From an uncultured Ruminococcus sp. (GTDB lineage: Bacteria; Bacillota_A; Clostridia; Oscillospirales; Acutalibacteraceae), in NCBI GenBank assembly GCA_902773395.1, contig CACYEJ010000425.1, forward strand, positions 1 to 6,770: a stretch of DNA of 6,770 bases. The letters run 5' to 3'. Below, one piece after another: positions 6,712 to 6,770 of this stretch. The notes under the pieces were generated by a model. The model saw only the letters and a program-made list of their open reading frames with translations, made no database searches and was not told the DNA's origin. Made by a program: the position numbers and the translations under genes. Within the stretch, counting starts at the first letter, position 1. Each line of letters starts with the position of its first letter.

Positions 6712-6770
6712 TGAATTCTCCCCCGATTAATAATTCTCCAATTTATCGGCACGATAATCACCGCTGACAG
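6712..6770 (-). other. In-phase, coding-like upstream extension of gene 2 with one TAA
   Basis: In the same phase as gene 2, the minus strand reads VSGDYRADKLENY, then TAA (6727-6729), then SGENS, and runs into the GTG start. The stretch is hydrophilic and purine-first in codon pattern, like the linker expected between a signal peptide and CBM48. A second frame (stop TGA overlapping the GTG as GTGA) is also open to the window edge and reads LSAVIIVPINW before a basic tail. It could instead be the end of an upstream gene. The window edge prevents a decision. Confidence 0.4.
6718..6724 (-). promoter_or_regulatory. Possible ribosome binding site for the GTG start of gene 2
   Basis: The minus strand reads GGGGGAG, then six bases (AATTCA; counted from the final G of GGAG), then GTG at 6711-6709. 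It is purine-rich but departs from AGGAGG. In the phase of gene 2 these bases read Gly-Glu, so the site could also be ordinary coding sequence of a longer protein. Confidence 0.4.

Overview
The window carries two large paralogous genes, both on the minus strand. Each encodes a multidomain extracellular type I pullulanase (glycoside hydrolase GH13, probably subfamily 14, with an N-terminal CBM48), the class that debranches alpha-1,6 linkages in starch and pullulan. The combination of a dockerin, MucBP-like repeats, CBM26-type starch-binding modules and moderate-to-low GC intergenic DNA points to a Gram-positive gut anaerobe of the Ruminococcus/Oscillospiraceae type. It resembles starch degraders such as Ruminococcus bromii that build amylosomes (dockerin/cohesin starch-degrading complexes). 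The species is inferred from domain content, not recognised outright.

Layout, in the direction of transcription (right to left). Positions 6712-6770 hold the region upstream of gene 2. Its reading frame continues in phase with gene 2 except for one TAA, so the annotated GTG start, which gives a protein without a signal peptide, is suspect. Gene 2 (3688-6711) encodes a 1007-residue pullulanase ending in a transmembrane anchor. The 273-base intergenic region (3415-3687) holds a MITE-like repeat starting 16 bases after the gene 2 stop, a weak promoter candidate and a strong Shine-Dalgarno site. Gene 1 (313-3414) encodes a 1033-residue secreted pullulanase with a clear signal peptide and a dockerin. 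Positions 1-312 hold a strong intrinsic terminator for gene 1, a second copy of the MITE-like repeat in the opposite orientation, and at the very edge a short frame resembling a leucine-rich-repeat protein.

The two enzymes share the order CBM48, catalytic barrel, C-terminal beta domain, two MucBP-like repeats and a CBM26-like module. In residues 254-390 of gene 1 and 214-350 of gene 2, 111 of 137 aligned residues are identical by hand count. They differ in how they would be held at the cell. Gene 1 has a dockerin, hence docking to a cohesin scaffold. Gene 2 has a third MucBP-like repeat and a C-terminal membrane or wall anchor. The likeliest reading is a duplicated debranching enzyme with one copy for the multienzyme complex and one for the cell surface.

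The most noteworthy points are: the gene 1 dockerin is nested inside the enzyme's C-terminal beta domain, as alignment with gene 2 shows; gene 1 is bracketed by inverted MITE-like repeats; and gene 2 may have a premature stop between its signal peptide and its enzyme domains.
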